From Gordonia sp. SL306 (GTDB lineage: Bacteria; Actinomycetota; Actinomycetes; Mycobacteriales; Mycobacteriaceae), in assembly GCF_026625785.1 (NCBI RefSeq), contig NZ_CP113063.1, forward strand, positions 3,038,001 through 3,102,000: 64,000 bases of DNA, read 5' to 3'. The notes under the pieces are model-generated. The model searched no databases, was not told the origin of the DNA, and worked only from the letters and a program-made list of their open reading frames with translations. Positions 42,857-52,631 of this stretch are shown piece after piece (the stretch's first letter is position 1; each line of letters opens with the position of its first letter). Position numbers and translations under genes: made by a program.

Positions 42857-43567
42857 ATGAGTCTGTTGCTTTCCGACGTCACGCTCACCTTTGCCGACGG
42901 CCGCGGCCGGCTGACGGCCCTCGACGACGTCGGGCTCGACGTCCCGAACGGAGGTTTCGTGGCGGTGACCGGACCGTCCGGATCCGGCAAATCGAGTCTC
43001 CTGTCCGTCGCGGGCACGCTTTTGACCCCGGACTCGGGGACCGTCGAGATCGACGGCATACCGACGACGGGCCTCTCCGACGAAGAGCGGGCACGGATAC
43101 GGCGAGACCGCATCGGGTTCGTGTTCCAGCAGGACAATCTGCTGCCATCGCTGACCGCCCTGGACCAACTGCTGCTGACCGTCGATCTGCGCGGACAGAA
43201 GCCGGCGCGGCATCGGGACGAGGCGATGGCGCTGCTCGACGACGTCGGTGTGGTCGCGGCGGCCGGCCGCCGGCCGCACGAGCTGTCCGGAGGGATGCGG
43301 CAGCGAGTGAACATCGCCCGGGCGCTGATGGGAACGCCGTCGTTGCTGCTCGTCGACGAGCCGACCTCGGCACTGGACACCGAGCGGGGCCGGGCGGTCA
43401 TCGAGTTGATCGGCACCCTCGTCCGGGACCGGGATGTCGCCGCCGTGCTCGTGAGTCACGACGTGGATTCCATGTCGGTGGCGCCGGGGCGCGGCGTTGA
43501 CCTCATGCTGCAGATGCGCGACGGTCGTCTCGACTCGCCTGCGCGGACTTCGCCTTCGCCCGCCTGA
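42857..43567 (+). CDS. ABC exporter ATP-binding protein (LolD/MacB type)
   Basis: A 236-residue ATPase with Walker A GPSGSGKSS, Q-loop FVFQQDNLLPSLTALDQLL, signature LSGGMRQRVNIARAL, Walker B LLLVDEPTSALD and switch His in VLVSHDVDSM. The sequence resembles the lipoprotein/antimicrobial-peptide exporter group. ATG 42857 has AGGAG seven bases upstream. It energises the FtsX-like permease 69 bp upstream. Confidence 0.93.
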   Translation: MSLLLSDVTLTFADGRGRLTALDDVGLDVPNGGFVAVTGPSGSGKSSLLSVAGTLLTPDSGTVEIDGIPTTGLSDEERARIRRDRIGFVFQQDNLLPSLTALDQLLLTVDLRGQKPARHRDEAMALLDDVGVVAAAGRRPHELSGGMRQRVNIARALMGTPSLLLVDEPTSALDTERGRAVIELIGTLVRDRDVAAVLVSHDVDSMSVAPGRGVDLMLQMRDGRLDSPARTSPSPA

Positions 43568-43576
43568 CCGGATGGC

Positions 43577-43613
43577 ACGACCGCCCGGAGCCGGGTGGCC
43601 ACCGGGCGGTCGT
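43577..43613. terminator. Hairpin between convergent ABC genes
   Basis: Perfect 12-base arms ACGACCGCCCGG/CCGGGCGGTCGT around a 13-base loop, with a flanking GGC/GCC pair. It sits 10 bp after the ATPase stop and 11 bp before the binding-protein stop, so it can serve both directions. No U-run. Confidence 0.8.
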
Positions 43614-43623
43614 CACCGTGCCG

Positions 43624-44802
43624 TCAGCGCACCTGGTCGCTGACGAACCGGGTCGTGTAGATCTGGTCGGCCGGGAGGTTCGCGGGCAGGTTCGCACCGC
43701 CTGCGTTCAGGATCGGGACGAGATCGTCGACCGTCGACTGCGCCTTGGCCATGTCGTAGCTCCCGTACACGCCGTCGGTGCCCGGTGCGATGACTGCCTC
43801 GTCCTTCAGGAGTTTCGCCGAGTAGGCCGCCTCGCCTGCGCTGTACGGGGTGAAGGCGACGTCCTTGGACACCCAGTCGACGATCGTCGCGTTGATCGCG
43901 TCGGGGGAGTTCACGTAGTCCTTGCCGGTCTGCTGGATCATCGGCACCAGCTTCTGCAGGCACGGCGACATCTGCTCGAGCTTGTCGGCCCGCACCGACA
44001 CGTTCGACGCGTAGACGTCGTAGCCGGCGTCCTTGACCATCTCGTAGGCGACCGGCTTGTCCCACGACGGCGTCTCGTGCTCATAGGTGTACGGCTCGGA
44101 GTTGGCGAAGCCCTGCTGGGTGATGGTGGGGTCGCCGACGAATCGCGCCGGTGCACCGTCATAGCTGGTGTCGAGCTGACTCTCCTTCAGCAGGCCCTTG
44201 GCCACCAGCCATTGCGGGAAGATCTGGTCCTTGGAGACCACCACGCTGGCGTTCGTCTTGCCGATGTCGGCGATCGTCTTCTGGTCCGGGTGCGATGCCG
44301 GGTCCCACATGATGATCGACGGGTTGTACTGCAGCAGCGGGGTGACGCCGACGACGCGCTGGTCTTTGGCGGCAGAGATCAGCTGATCGCCGTGCACCAG
44401 CCCGAGGTCGATCGAGTCGTCGGCGTACATCGCCGAGGCGACCGACTGGAAACCGATCGCTGGGCCGCCGGCACGCAGCGTGATGTCGACGCCGGTGTCC
44501 TTGCCGTCGAACGCCAGCGGGCCGGTCACCGACTTCTTCTCGGTGTCCACCGTGTAGCCGGGCCCGAGGAGGCCGATCACTCCGGCCATGTCCGACTGCG
44601 GCTGCCACTGAAGTTGCACCACAACGTCTTTCGGGCACACATTGGCGAGGCTTTGCGCGGCGGGGGCGGGTTCGAGGCTGACCGCGGCGGTGCTGTCGGT
44701 GCCGGAGTCGGTACAGCCGGCGAGTGCCGCCGCGCAGACGGCCGCCATTGCGACGGCGGCCACGCGCGATCGGCGTGCGGTGATGAGGGAGCGAGCTGTC
44801 AT
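43624..44802 (-). CDS. ABC transporter substrate-binding lipoprotein (NMT1/TauA-like)
   Basis: A 392-residue secreted lipoprotein: basic N-terminus, helix (24-38), lipobox AALAGC, and a mature part of the NMT1/SsuA class (VVVQLQWQPQSDMAGVIGLL; TLRAGGPAIGFQSVASAMYADDSIDLGLVHGDQL). ATG 44802 has AGGAG at five bases, better than the longer frame from 44838. The ligand is unknown; this class binds sulfonates, taurine, nitrate, pyrimidine precursors or aromatic acids. It is divergent from its ATPase and permease genes, across a 295-bp regulatory region. Confidence 0.9.
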   Translation of the reverse strand: MTARSLITARRSRVAAVAMAAVCAAALAGCTDSGTDSTAAVSLEPAPAAQSLANVCPKDVVVQLQWQPQSDMAGVIGLLGPGYTVDTEKKSVTGPLAFDGKDTGVDITLRAGGPAIGFQSVASAMYADDSIDLGLVHGDQLISAAKDQRVVGVTPLLQYNPSIIMWDPASHPDQKTIADIGKTNASVVVSKDQIFPQWLVAKGLLKESQLDTSYDGAPARFVGDPTITQQGFANSEPYTYEHETPSWDKPVAYEMVKDAGYDVYASNVSVRADKLEQMSPCLQKLVPMIQQTGKDYVNSPDAINATIVDWVSKDVAFTPYSAGEAAYSAKLLKDEAVIAPGTDGVYGSYDMAKAQSTVDDLVPILNAGGANLPANLPADQIYTTRFVSDQVR

Positions 44803-45097
44803 GAGAACTCCTGCTGAGCCGGTGAATGTCGCGGGCAATTCGCGATCTACATGTAAATCTAAAGGCTGTGCGTCTGCGTCGCCAACCGGCCTCAGGTGCG
44901 TCGGAGATCCGTGAGCGAGACGGAGGTATGTCGATAAATGCAGGTAAAAGCAACTTGGTGATGCTCAACCACGCGGCTCGAGGCGACTTTCGTCATGCAC
45001 TGTTTACACGTCGACACGAAAACGAAATGCATGTACAGAAAGATATGTCGCACCGAACGATCGACCATCTACATGTACTTCAAACCTGGGAGAGTTC
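44803..45097. promoter_or_regulatory. 295-bp divergent control region, relatively AT-rich
   Basis: It separates the binding-protein gene (minus) from the ATPase operon (plus). It contains ATCTACATGTA at 44845-44855, TGCATGTACA at 45028-45037 and ATCTACATGTA at 45067-45077. The two ATCTACATGTA copies have the same sequence in the same orientation and contain the palindrome TACATGTA; they are 40-odd bp from one start and 20-odd bp from the other. A short open frame here (44826-45119) has no support. I do not see a clear sigma-factor motif. Confidence 0.65.
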
Positions 45098-45877
45098 ATG
45101 GGCCTCGTCGACACGATGAACGACGTGGATGCGCGTCACCTCACGAAGGGCGTTGTCGTCTCGGCGTCTGGTGTGACCAAACAGTTCGACTCGGGGACCA
45201 TGGCGCTGGCCGGCATCGACCTCGACATCGCCGAGGGTGACTTCGCCGCGATGGTCGGCCCGTCGGGCTGCGGCAAGTCCACCCTGCTGCGGATGGCCGC
45301 AGGCCTCGAACGTCCGACAGAGGGCACGGTCGCGCTCGCCACCGAGTCGGTCGGGTTCATCTTCCAGGAGCCGACGCTCTTGCCGTGGCGGTCGGTGCGC
45401 GCCAACGTCGAGCTGTGTGCCGAGCTCGCGCGATTGCCCAAGGCGCAGAGGCGGTCTCGCGCGCAGTCCGCCATCGACGCGGTTGGCCTGACCGGGTTCG
45501 AGTCGCAGCTGCCACGCATGCTCTCCGGCGGCATGAAGATGCGGTGCTCGTTGGCGCGGACGCTGACCTCCGAACCCGAGGTGATGCTGCTCGACGAACC
45601 CTTCGGCGCCCTCGACGAGATGACCCGTCTCGACATGCAGACCGAGTTGCAGCGGCTCTATGACCAACGGCGATTCACCGCCATGTTCATCACCCACTCG
45701 GTGTCGGAGGCGGTATTCCTGGCCAATCGAGTGATCGTGATGTCGGCCAGGCCCGGTCGGATCACCGCCGACATCCGGATCGATTTCCCCTATCCACGCG
45801 ACCCCGATCTCCGGTTCGACGCCCGGTTCACCGAGTACGTCGCCGAGATCTCCGAGACCCTGCGAGGCCAACGATGA
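45098..45877 (+). CDS. ABC importer ATP-binding protein (SsuB/TauB-like)
   Basis: A 259-residue ATPase of the nitrate/sulfonate/taurine family: Walker A VGPSGCGKST, Q-loop FIFQEPTLLPWRSVRANVEL (family hallmark LLPW), signature LSGGMKMRCSLARTL, Walker B VMLLDEPFGALDEMTR, and switch His FITHSVSEAVFLANR. ATG 45098 has GGGAG five bases upstream. It overlaps the permease gene by ATGA. It energises uptake with the permease and the divergently encoded binding protein. Confidence 0.93.
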   Translation: MGLVDTMNDVDARHLTKGVVVSASGVTKQFDSGTMALAGIDLDIAEGDFAAMVGPSGCGKSTLLRMAAGLERPTEGTVALATESVGFIFQEPTLLPWRSVRANVELCAELARLPKAQRRSRAQSAIDAVGLTGFESQLPRMLSGGMKMRCSLARTLTSEPEVMLLDEPFGALDEMTRLDMQTELQRLYDQRRFTAMFITHSVSEAVFLANRVIVMSARPGRITADIRIDFPYPRDPDLRFDARFTEYVAEISETLRGQR

Positions 45878-46740
45878 CCACCGCGATGATCCCGCCATTG
45901 ACCACTGACGCCACGGCCCCGCCGGCCCCATCGGGCCGGACGGCCACCGCCTCGGCGCGCCGCACGTCGGTGCCGGTGTCGATCCTGCGCTATGGCCTGC
46001 CGCCGCTGATCTCCCTTGCCGTCGCGATCGCGATCTGGTATTTCGTCAGCTATGTGGTCCTCAGTCCCGCAAGGCAATTCCTGCTGCCGCCCCCGCAGGA
46101 GGTACTGACCCACTCGCTGCTCGACCGCGCCCACGTGGAGCCGATGCTCGAGGCGCTGATGGTGACCGCGAAGGTGAGCCTCGTCGGCTTCCTGTTCGCG
46201 GCGCTCGTCGGCGTGTCGATCGGGGTGGTGATGAGCCGAGGCTCCTTCCTCGAACGCGCGATCTACCCGTGGGCGGTTGTGCTGCAGGTGATCCCGGTCC
46301 TGGCCATCGTGCCGCTCATCGGTCTGTGGTTCGGCTACGGCATGGTCGCGCGCACCATCGTGTGTGTGATCATCGCGATCTTCCCGATCATCGCCAACAC
46401 ACATTTCGGGCTGGTGTCGGTGGACAAGGGCGCGCACGAGTTGTTCACGCTGTCCCGCGCATCCGGCGTCCAGCGGCTGATCAAACTCGAGTTCCCGTCG
46501 GCGATGCCGTCGATGATGACCGGCTTCCGCACTGCCTCGGGGCTCGTGGTGGTCGGCGCCATCATCGGCGACATGTTCTTCGCCAAGGGCCAGCCGGGGA
46601 TCGGCACGCTGCTCGACATCTATCGCGCACGACTACAGTCCGACGACCTCATCGCCGCGATCGTGCTCGCGTCGCTGTTCGGCATCGTCGTCTTCGGCAT
46701 CTTCAGCGTCCTCAACGCGATGGTCAACCGTCGTCGCTGA
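45874..46740 (+). CDS. ABC importer permease (SsuC/TauC-like)
   Basis: A 288-residue BPD_transp_1 permease with six helices. The N-terminal 30 residues are Thr/Pro/Ala rich and cytoplasmic. The EAA-like cytoplasmic loop that docks to the ATPase is HELFTLSRASGVQRLIKLEFPSAMPSMMTG in outline (about 188-217), followed by GLVVVGAIIGDMFFAKGQPGIGTLL. The start overlaps the ATPase stop (ATGA). It forms the importer with the gene before it. Confidence 0.92.
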   Translation: MTTAMIPPLTTDATAPPAPSGRTATASARRTSVPVSILRYGLPPLISLAVAIAIWYFVSYVVLSPARQFLLPPPQEVLTHSLLDRAHVEPMLEALMVTAKVSLVGFLFAALVGVSIGVVMSRGSFLERAIYPWAVVLQVIPVLAIVPLIGLWFGYGMVARTIVCVIIAIFPIIANTHFGLVSVDKGAHELFTLSRASGVQRLIKLEFPSAMPSMMTGFRTASGLVVVGAIIGDMFFAKGQPGIGTLLDIYRARLQSDDLIAAIVLASLFGIVVFGIFSVLNAMVNRRR

Positions 46741-46811
46741 AGCCCGATCCCTGAGGAGCCCGCGACGTACAAGCGTCGTCACGAAGGGTCCACTTCCGTA
46801 GAGAGGCAACA

Positions 46812-47843
46812 ATGTTCACTGTCCCCATCGTCGACATCTCCAGCTACGTCGATCCGAGCGGTGCCGCCGCCGAGCGCGCTCGAGTGGCACGTGAACTCGA
46901 TACCGCTTGCAGCGAGGTCGGATTCGTCCAGATCGTCGGGCACGGCATCGAGCGGGAGACGATCGACGGACTCGCGGCCGCACTCGACGAGTTCTTCGCC
47001 CTGCCGCTCGAGGCCAAGAAGCGCTACACCCGCCCGGGCGAGAACCGCGGCTACAGCCCGCCGAAGAGCGAATCGCTCAGCATGAGCCTCGGGGTGGCGG
47101 CGGCCAACCAGATGAACGACTTCTACGAGGCGTTCACCGTCGGCTCGGAACAGGCCTGGTTCGACGGGGTCGAACTGCCGGCCACGAGCTATCCCGCCAA
47201 CACCTGGCCGGCCGCGGCGCCGGGATTCCGTCCGGCCGTCGAGGCGTGGTTCGACGCCGCACGGTCGGTGTCGCGGGTGCTGTTGACCGCCTGCACCGAT
47301 GCGCTTGGGCTCGATCCCGGCCACTTCGACGCCATGGTCGACCATTCGATCGACGCGTTGAAGATGAACAACTACACACTCCCGGAAGGCGACATCGACC
47401 TCGCCGGCGAGCTCACCGGGATGGGTGCCCACACCGATTTCGGGATCCTCACCGTGTTGTGGGCAGACCAGGTGCCGGGTCTCCAGGTCCTCGACCACGT
47501 CGGGACCTGGCACGACGTCCAGCCCGCCGACGGAGCGTTGCTGGTCAACCTCGGGGACGCGATGGCGCGCTGGACCAACGACCGTTGGCGCTCGACCGTG
47601 CACCGGGTCGACCCGCCCGTCGTCGACGGCCGGATCATCCGGCGGAGGTCGGCGGCCTTCTTCTTCGACGGCAACCACGACGCCGTGATCGAGACGCTGC
47701 CCGGGTGCGCGATCCCGGGCCGTCCCGATTACCCGCCGATCACCATCGCCGAGCACATCAACGCCAAGCTCGCCGGCATGAAGTCGGGCGTGGTGCCCGA
47801 CGGCGCCGACCGTGAGGCGAAGCGCGTGATGGCAGCCAGATGA
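46812..47843 (+). CDS. 2-oxoglutarate/Fe(II)-dependent oxygenase (isopenicillin N synthase-like)
   Basis: A 343-residue oxygenase. The DIOX_N part has PIVDISSYVD and VGFVQIVGHGIERE; the 2OG-FeII core has the iron triad H207-x-D209 (GMGAHTDFGILTVL) and H264 (WRSTVHRV), and the 2-oxoglutarate-binding Arg-x-Ser in RRRSAAFFF (about 278-280). It belongs to the plant/fungal DIOX_N class that also includes flavone, gibberellin and ethylene-forming enzymes. It probably hydroxylates the compound imported by the ABC system just upstream (71-bp gap, AGAGAGG at the right distance). The substrate is unknown. Confidence 0.9.
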   Translation: MFTVPIVDISSYVDPSGAAAERARVARELDTACSEVGFVQIVGHGIERETIDGLAAALDEFFALPLEAKKRYTRPGENRGYSPPKSESLSMSLGVAAANQMNDFYEAFTVGSEQAWFDGVELPATSYPANTWPAAAPGFRPAVEAWFDAARSVSRVLLTACTDALGLDPGHFDAMVDHSIDALKMNNYTLPEGDIDLAGELTGMGAHTDFGILTVLWADQVPGLQVLDHVGTWHDVQPADGALLVNLGDAMARWTNDRWRSTVHRVDPPVVDGRIIRRRSAAFFFDGNHDAVIETLPGCAIPGRPDYPPITIAEHINAKLAGMKSGVVPDGADREAKRVMAAR

Positions 47844-47886
47844 GATTCCGGACGGCTGCCGGGAGAGAACTTAGGCTTGAGCAACG

Positions 47887-48537
47887 ATGAGCATCCCCAC
47901 GACCGACGGCGCCCTGCTGACGCAGGCCGTCCTGCGGCAGCTGCGCGACGAGATCTTCTCCGGGAAGCTGAGCCCGGGCACGTCGCTCTCGGTGCCAGGG
48001 CTGGCCTCCCGACTCGAGGTCTCGCGCAGTCCCGTCCGCGAGGCGGTGCAGCAGCTCGTCGTCGACGGTCTGGCCGTCTACACCCCGCGGGCGGGCGCCA
48101 AGGTCGCGGATTTCGACGAGGACATGTTGCGGCACGTGTTCGAGGTCCGGGAGGTGCTCGACGGCCTCGCCGCGCGGCAGGCGACCGCCCTGGTCACCCT
48201 GGCCGAGCTCGAGGACCTGTGGGTCCGCGTCCGGGAACAGGAGACGCTGCTCGACGCTGCTCCCGACCACCGGCGTGATGCCGACCTCGACCTCGACTTC
48301 CACACCGAGGTCCGCGCGGTGTCGGCGAACAAGCCGCTGTGCGACGCGCTGCTCCGACTGGACACCCAGACCCACCTGTACCGCTCGGATATGTGGTCGC
48401 ACGACGTGAACCGGCGGCTGGCCGTCGCCGAACACCGGCGGATCGTCGCCGCGCTGGAGGCCGGTGACGCCGACGAGGCCGAACGCGCCGCCAAGGCCCA
48501 TGCGTCCGGGGTGCTGGTGCGGCTGCTGCGGAAGTGA
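47887..48537 (+). CDS. GntR/FCD-family regulator
   Basis: A 216-residue FadR-subfamily GntR protein. Winged-helix domain (about 8-75) with LSVPGLASRLEVSRSPVREAVQQLVVDGLAV; all-helical FCD ligand domain (about 85-210) with metal-binding residues in DLDLDFHTEVRAVSANKPL and AEHRRIVAALEAGDADEAERAAKAH. It ends the ABC/oxygenase operon (43-bp gap) and probably represses it in the absence of ligand. The next gene's first CIRCE element starts 8 bp after its stop, so transcription of groEL2 begins anew there. Confidence 0.92.
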   Translation: MSIPTTDGALLTQAVLRQLRDEIFSGKLSPGTSLSVPGLASRLEVSRSPVREAVQQLVVDGLAVYTPRAGAKVADFDEDMLRHVFEVREVLDGLAARQATALVTLAELEDLWVRVREQETLLDAAPDHRRDADLDLDFHTEVRAVSANKPLCDALLRLDTQTHLYRSDMWSHDVNRRLAVAEHRRIVAALEAGDADEAERAAKAHASGVLVRLLRK

Positions 48538-50340
<1,803 letters not shown>

Positions 50341-50377
50341 TCTGATCAGAACCCGAGCGCACAGCTCAGCTTCACGA

Positions 50378-50420
50378 CCGAAGGCCGGTCACCCCACGTG
50401 GGTGGCCGGCCTTCGGCTTT
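50378..50420 (+). terminator. Intrinsic terminator after groEL2
   Basis: Arms CCGAAGGCCGG(T)CACCC and GGGTG(G)CCGGCCTTCGG with a four-base loop, followed by CTTT. The T-run is short and belongs to the first unit of the 21-bp repeat array. Confidence 0.85.
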
Positions 50421-50480
50421 CTCGCCGATCGTGCGCAGTTTCTCGCCGATCGGGCACAGTTTCTCGCCGAGTGTGCGCTC
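50418..50480. repeat. 21-bp tandem repeat array, locus B
   Basis: Three head-to-tail 21-bp units at 50418-50438, 50439-50459 and 50460-50480, consensus TTTCTCGCCGATCGTGCGCA plus G, with decay in the third. One related unit in the same orientation and three inverted ones lie 34 kb away at 16035-16140. It separates groEL2 and the phosphatase gene. Confidence 0.92.
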
Positions 50481-50513
50481 ACCGGCCATCCGCCGGTCTG
50501 CCACGATGGAGCC

Positions 50514-51323
50514 ATGACAGATCCGACCGTCGAGCACCTCCAACTCACCACTGTCGCCAACCTCCGGGATGTCGGGGGATGGGAGGCGACCGATGGTCGT
50601 CGCGTCGTCACGGGGCGACTGTTCCGCTCGGCGGCGCTCGACAAAGCGTCCGACGCCGACCGTGCGTATCTGGCGGGGCTCGGTATCCGCACCGTCTACG
50701 ACCTCCGCTCGGAGGCCGAGGCGGAAGCCCAACCGGATCCGGTGATCGACGGTGTGCGAGGTGTCCACCTCGACGTGCTCGCCGACGCGATGTCGGTGAG
50801 TGCGCCGGCCAACCTCGACAAGGTGCTCGCCGACCCGGTGACCGTCGCGGCGGCCAACGACAAGCTCGCCGACGGCAGCGGGATCGAGCGGATGATCGAG
50901 GCCTACCGCGAACTCGTGAACCTACCGAGCGCGCTGAACTCGTATCAGGCGTTCTTCCGCGGTCTGCTCGACGGCTCGCCCGCACTGTTCCACTGCACCG
51001 CCGGCAAGGACCGGACCGGCTGGGCCGCAGCCGCTTTCCTCACGCTGATGGGCGTCGACCGGGACGGCGTCTACGGCGACTACCTGCTCACCAACGATCT
51101 GTTCCTCCCGGCCATTGCGCCGGTCTTCGACGGTTTTGAGGCGGCCGGTGGGAATCCCGACCTCCTCCGACCGCTGCTCGGGGTGCAGGAGGCTTATCTC
51201 GACGCGGCGTTCGCCGAACTCGATCAACGATTCGGGACCATCGAGGACTACTTCGCCGAGGGACTCGGCATCGATGCCGCAGCACAGGACGAGTTGCGCG
51301 ATCGGTTCCTCGACGCCGGGTGA
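50514..51323 (+). CDS. PtpB-like tyrosine/phosphoinositide phosphatase
   Basis: A 269-residue phosphatase of the PtpB (MptpB) type. N-terminal block VANLRDVGGWEATDGRRVVTGRLFRSAAL, then VYDLRSEAEA, then the P-loop HCTAGKDRTG (H160-C161-x5-R167), in which the Lys and Asp after the Gly are the signature of this triple-specificity family. The helical lid region (about 95-145) is shorter than in the secreted M. tuberculosis enzyme. No signal peptide. It acts on phosphotyrosine, phosphoserine or phosphoinositides in the relative; the substrate here is unknown. Single gene behind the repeat array. Confidence 0.92.
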   Translation: MTDPTVEHLQLTTVANLRDVGGWEATDGRRVVTGRLFRSAALDKASDADRAYLAGLGIRTVYDLRSEAEAEAQPDPVIDGVRGVHLDVLADAMSVSAPANLDKVLADPVTVAAANDKLADGSGIERMIEAYRELVNLPSALNSYQAFFRGLLDGSPALFHCTAGKDRTGWAAAAFLTLMGVDRDGVYGDYLLTNDLFLPAIAPVFDGFEAAGGNPDLLRPLLGVQEAYLDAAFAELDQRFGTIEDYFAEGLGIDAAAQDELRDRFLDAG

Positions 51324-51369
51324 CCGATCAGGGTATCCGGATCACCGTCTTTCACGTCGGCGGTGGGAG

Positions 51370-51828
51370 TCAGCGGAACACGATGCATGTCGTGGTCCCG
51401 TGCGCGACGAGCTTGCCGTCGTCGGCGAACACCTTGCCCTCGGCGGTCGCCGTGCGTCCGCCGACGTGGATGACCGTGCCGACCGCGGTGAGTTCGCCTG
51501 CGTCGACGGCCACCGATCGGATGTAGTTGATCTTGAGTTCCAGCGTGGTGTAGCCGACCCCGGCCGGCAGCGTCGTGTGGACGGCGCAGCCCATCACCGA
51601 ATCCAGCAGCGTCGCGCAGATGCCGCCGTGCACGGTGCCCAACGGGTTCGCGAAGTCGGCCTGCGGGGTGACAGTGAACGACACCCGCCCTTCGTCGATC
51701 TCCTTGGCGCTCATGCCGAGGAGTCGCCAGATGCCCGGACGGTCGGGGTCGGGGTTGCTCATCGCGGTCCGCAGCAGTTGCAGCCCGGTCATGGCGGACG
51801 GGTCCAGAATCTCGGTGTCAGGGCTCAT
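51370..51828 (-). CDS. Hotdog-fold acyl-CoA thioesterase (PaaI-like)
   Basis: A 152-residue PaaI/4HBT thioesterase with GTVHGGICATLLDSVMGCAVHTTLPAG (hotdog helix with conserved Gly/Asp) and GRTATAEGKVFADDGKLVAHGTTT. It should hydrolyse a CoA ester. ATG 51828 is chosen, because the earlier ATG at 51846 lies within operator site 1 (51831-51848). Divergent from a TetR gene, which very probably represses it. Confidence 0.9.
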   Translation of the reverse strand: MSPDTEILDPSAMTGLQLLRTAMSNPDPDRPGIWRLLGMSAKEIDEGRVSFTVTPQADFANPLGTVHGGICATLLDSVMGCAVHTTLPAGVGYTTLELKINYIRSVAVDAGELTAVGTVIHVGGRTATAEGKVFADDGKLVAHGTTTCIVFR

Positions 51829-51830
51829 GA

Positions 51831-51848
51831 CTATGTAGGATGGCATAG
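51831..51848. promoter_or_regulatory. Operator site 1, CTATG-N8-CATAG
   Basis: CTATG, eight bases, CATAG: inverted repeat immediately upstream of the thioesterase start. Confidence 0.8.
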
Positions 51849-51858
51849 AACACGCCGA

Positions 51859-51876
51859 TTATGAAGATCTGCATAG
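51859..51876. promoter_or_regulatory. Operator site 2, TTATG-N8-CATAG
   Basis: TTATG, eight bases, CATAG: same arms and spacing as site 1, 28 bp away centre to centre, just upstream of the TetR gene's ribosome-binding site. Confidence 0.8.
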
Positions 51877-51884
51877 GGAGTGTG

Positions 51885-52511
51885 ATGAGTTCGGTAGACG
51901 GGCATCCTGCGGAGACGAGGTCTCCGGAGGGGTTGCGGCCGCGTGCGGCCGAGCGCGGTCCGCGCGAGCGCATGGTCGTCCATGCGGCCGATCTGATCGG
52001 CCGTGACGGGGTGGCGGCGACATCGATCGGCGACGTGATCGCCGCTAGTTCGGCTCCCCGCGGGTCCATCTACCACCACTTCCCGGGCGGCAAGACCCAG
52101 CTGATGACCGAGGCCGTGCGGCACGCAGGCGACTACATGGCCGGTCGGATCAGCAGCGAGAGCTCGGCAACCCCCGCCGAGGCCGTCGCCGAGATCGGTG
52201 ACGTCTGGCGCCGGATGCTGGTGACCACCGATTTCGAGTTCGGATGTCCCGTTCTGGCTGGTGGCCTCGCCCGCCGGTCCGAGCCGGAGGTGGCCGACGA
52301 GGCCGAGCAGATCTTCGGCCGTTGGACGCGGCTGATCTCCACGCGTCTGGTCCACGAGGGTGTGGAGGCGCAACGGGCAGATTCGTTGGCCCATCTGATC
52401 ATCGCGGCGATCGAGGGTGCCGTCGGGCTGTGCCAGACCCAGCGAACCGTCGAACCGCTCGACCGGGTGATCGGCGAATTGGCAGGTCTGTGTGAGGCTG
52501 CGGCCGCCTGA
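51885..52511 (+). CDS. TetR-family regulator of the thioesterase (LmrA/YxaF type)
   Basis: A 208-residue TetR protein. Helix-turn-helix region VHAADLIGRDGVAATSIGDVIAASSAPRGSIYHHFPGGKTQLM in outline (about 31-72). The C-terminal domain (VWRRMLVTTDFEFGCPVLAG; RADSLAHLIIAAIEGAVGLCQTQR) is the YxaF/LmrA type. ATG 51885 has GGGAG four bases upstream; an in-frame start at 51861 would begin inside operator 2. Divergent from the thioesterase. Confidence 0.9.
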   Translation: MSSVDGHPAETRSPEGLRPRAAERGPRERMVVHAADLIGRDGVAATSIGDVIAASSAPRGSIYHHFPGGKTQLMTEAVRHAGDYMAGRISSESSATPAEAVAEIGDVWRRMLVTTDFEFGCPVLAGGLARRSEPEVADEAEQIFGRWTRLISTRLVHEGVEAQRADSLAHLIIAAIEGAVGLCQTQRTVEPLDRVIGELAGLCEAAAA

Positions 52512-52580
52512 TCACACTCCCCGGCGTCAAGTTGCCTGGTCGTGTCGCGTAGGTTCTACTCCCAGGACACGCGTGCGTCC

Positions 52581-52598
52581 ACGTGGTATACATCACGT
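52581..52598. promoter_or_regulatory. 18-bp imperfect palindrome
   Basis: ACGTGGTATACATCACGT: ACGTG/CACGT ends with TATAC in the centre, 34 bp upstream of the gene at 52632. It could be an operator or hold a -10 element (TATACAT). It lies in a 120-bp gap with no other signal. Confidence 0.45.
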
Positions 52599-52631
52599 CG
52601 GCGCCCGAGTGAGATGGGGAGGGTAGACGTC

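Noticed and set aside
44826..45119. 97-codon plus-strand frame in the ABC divergent promoter
   Set aside because: No ribosome-binding site, overlaps the ATPase start in another frame and covers the repeated ATCTACATGTA boxes.
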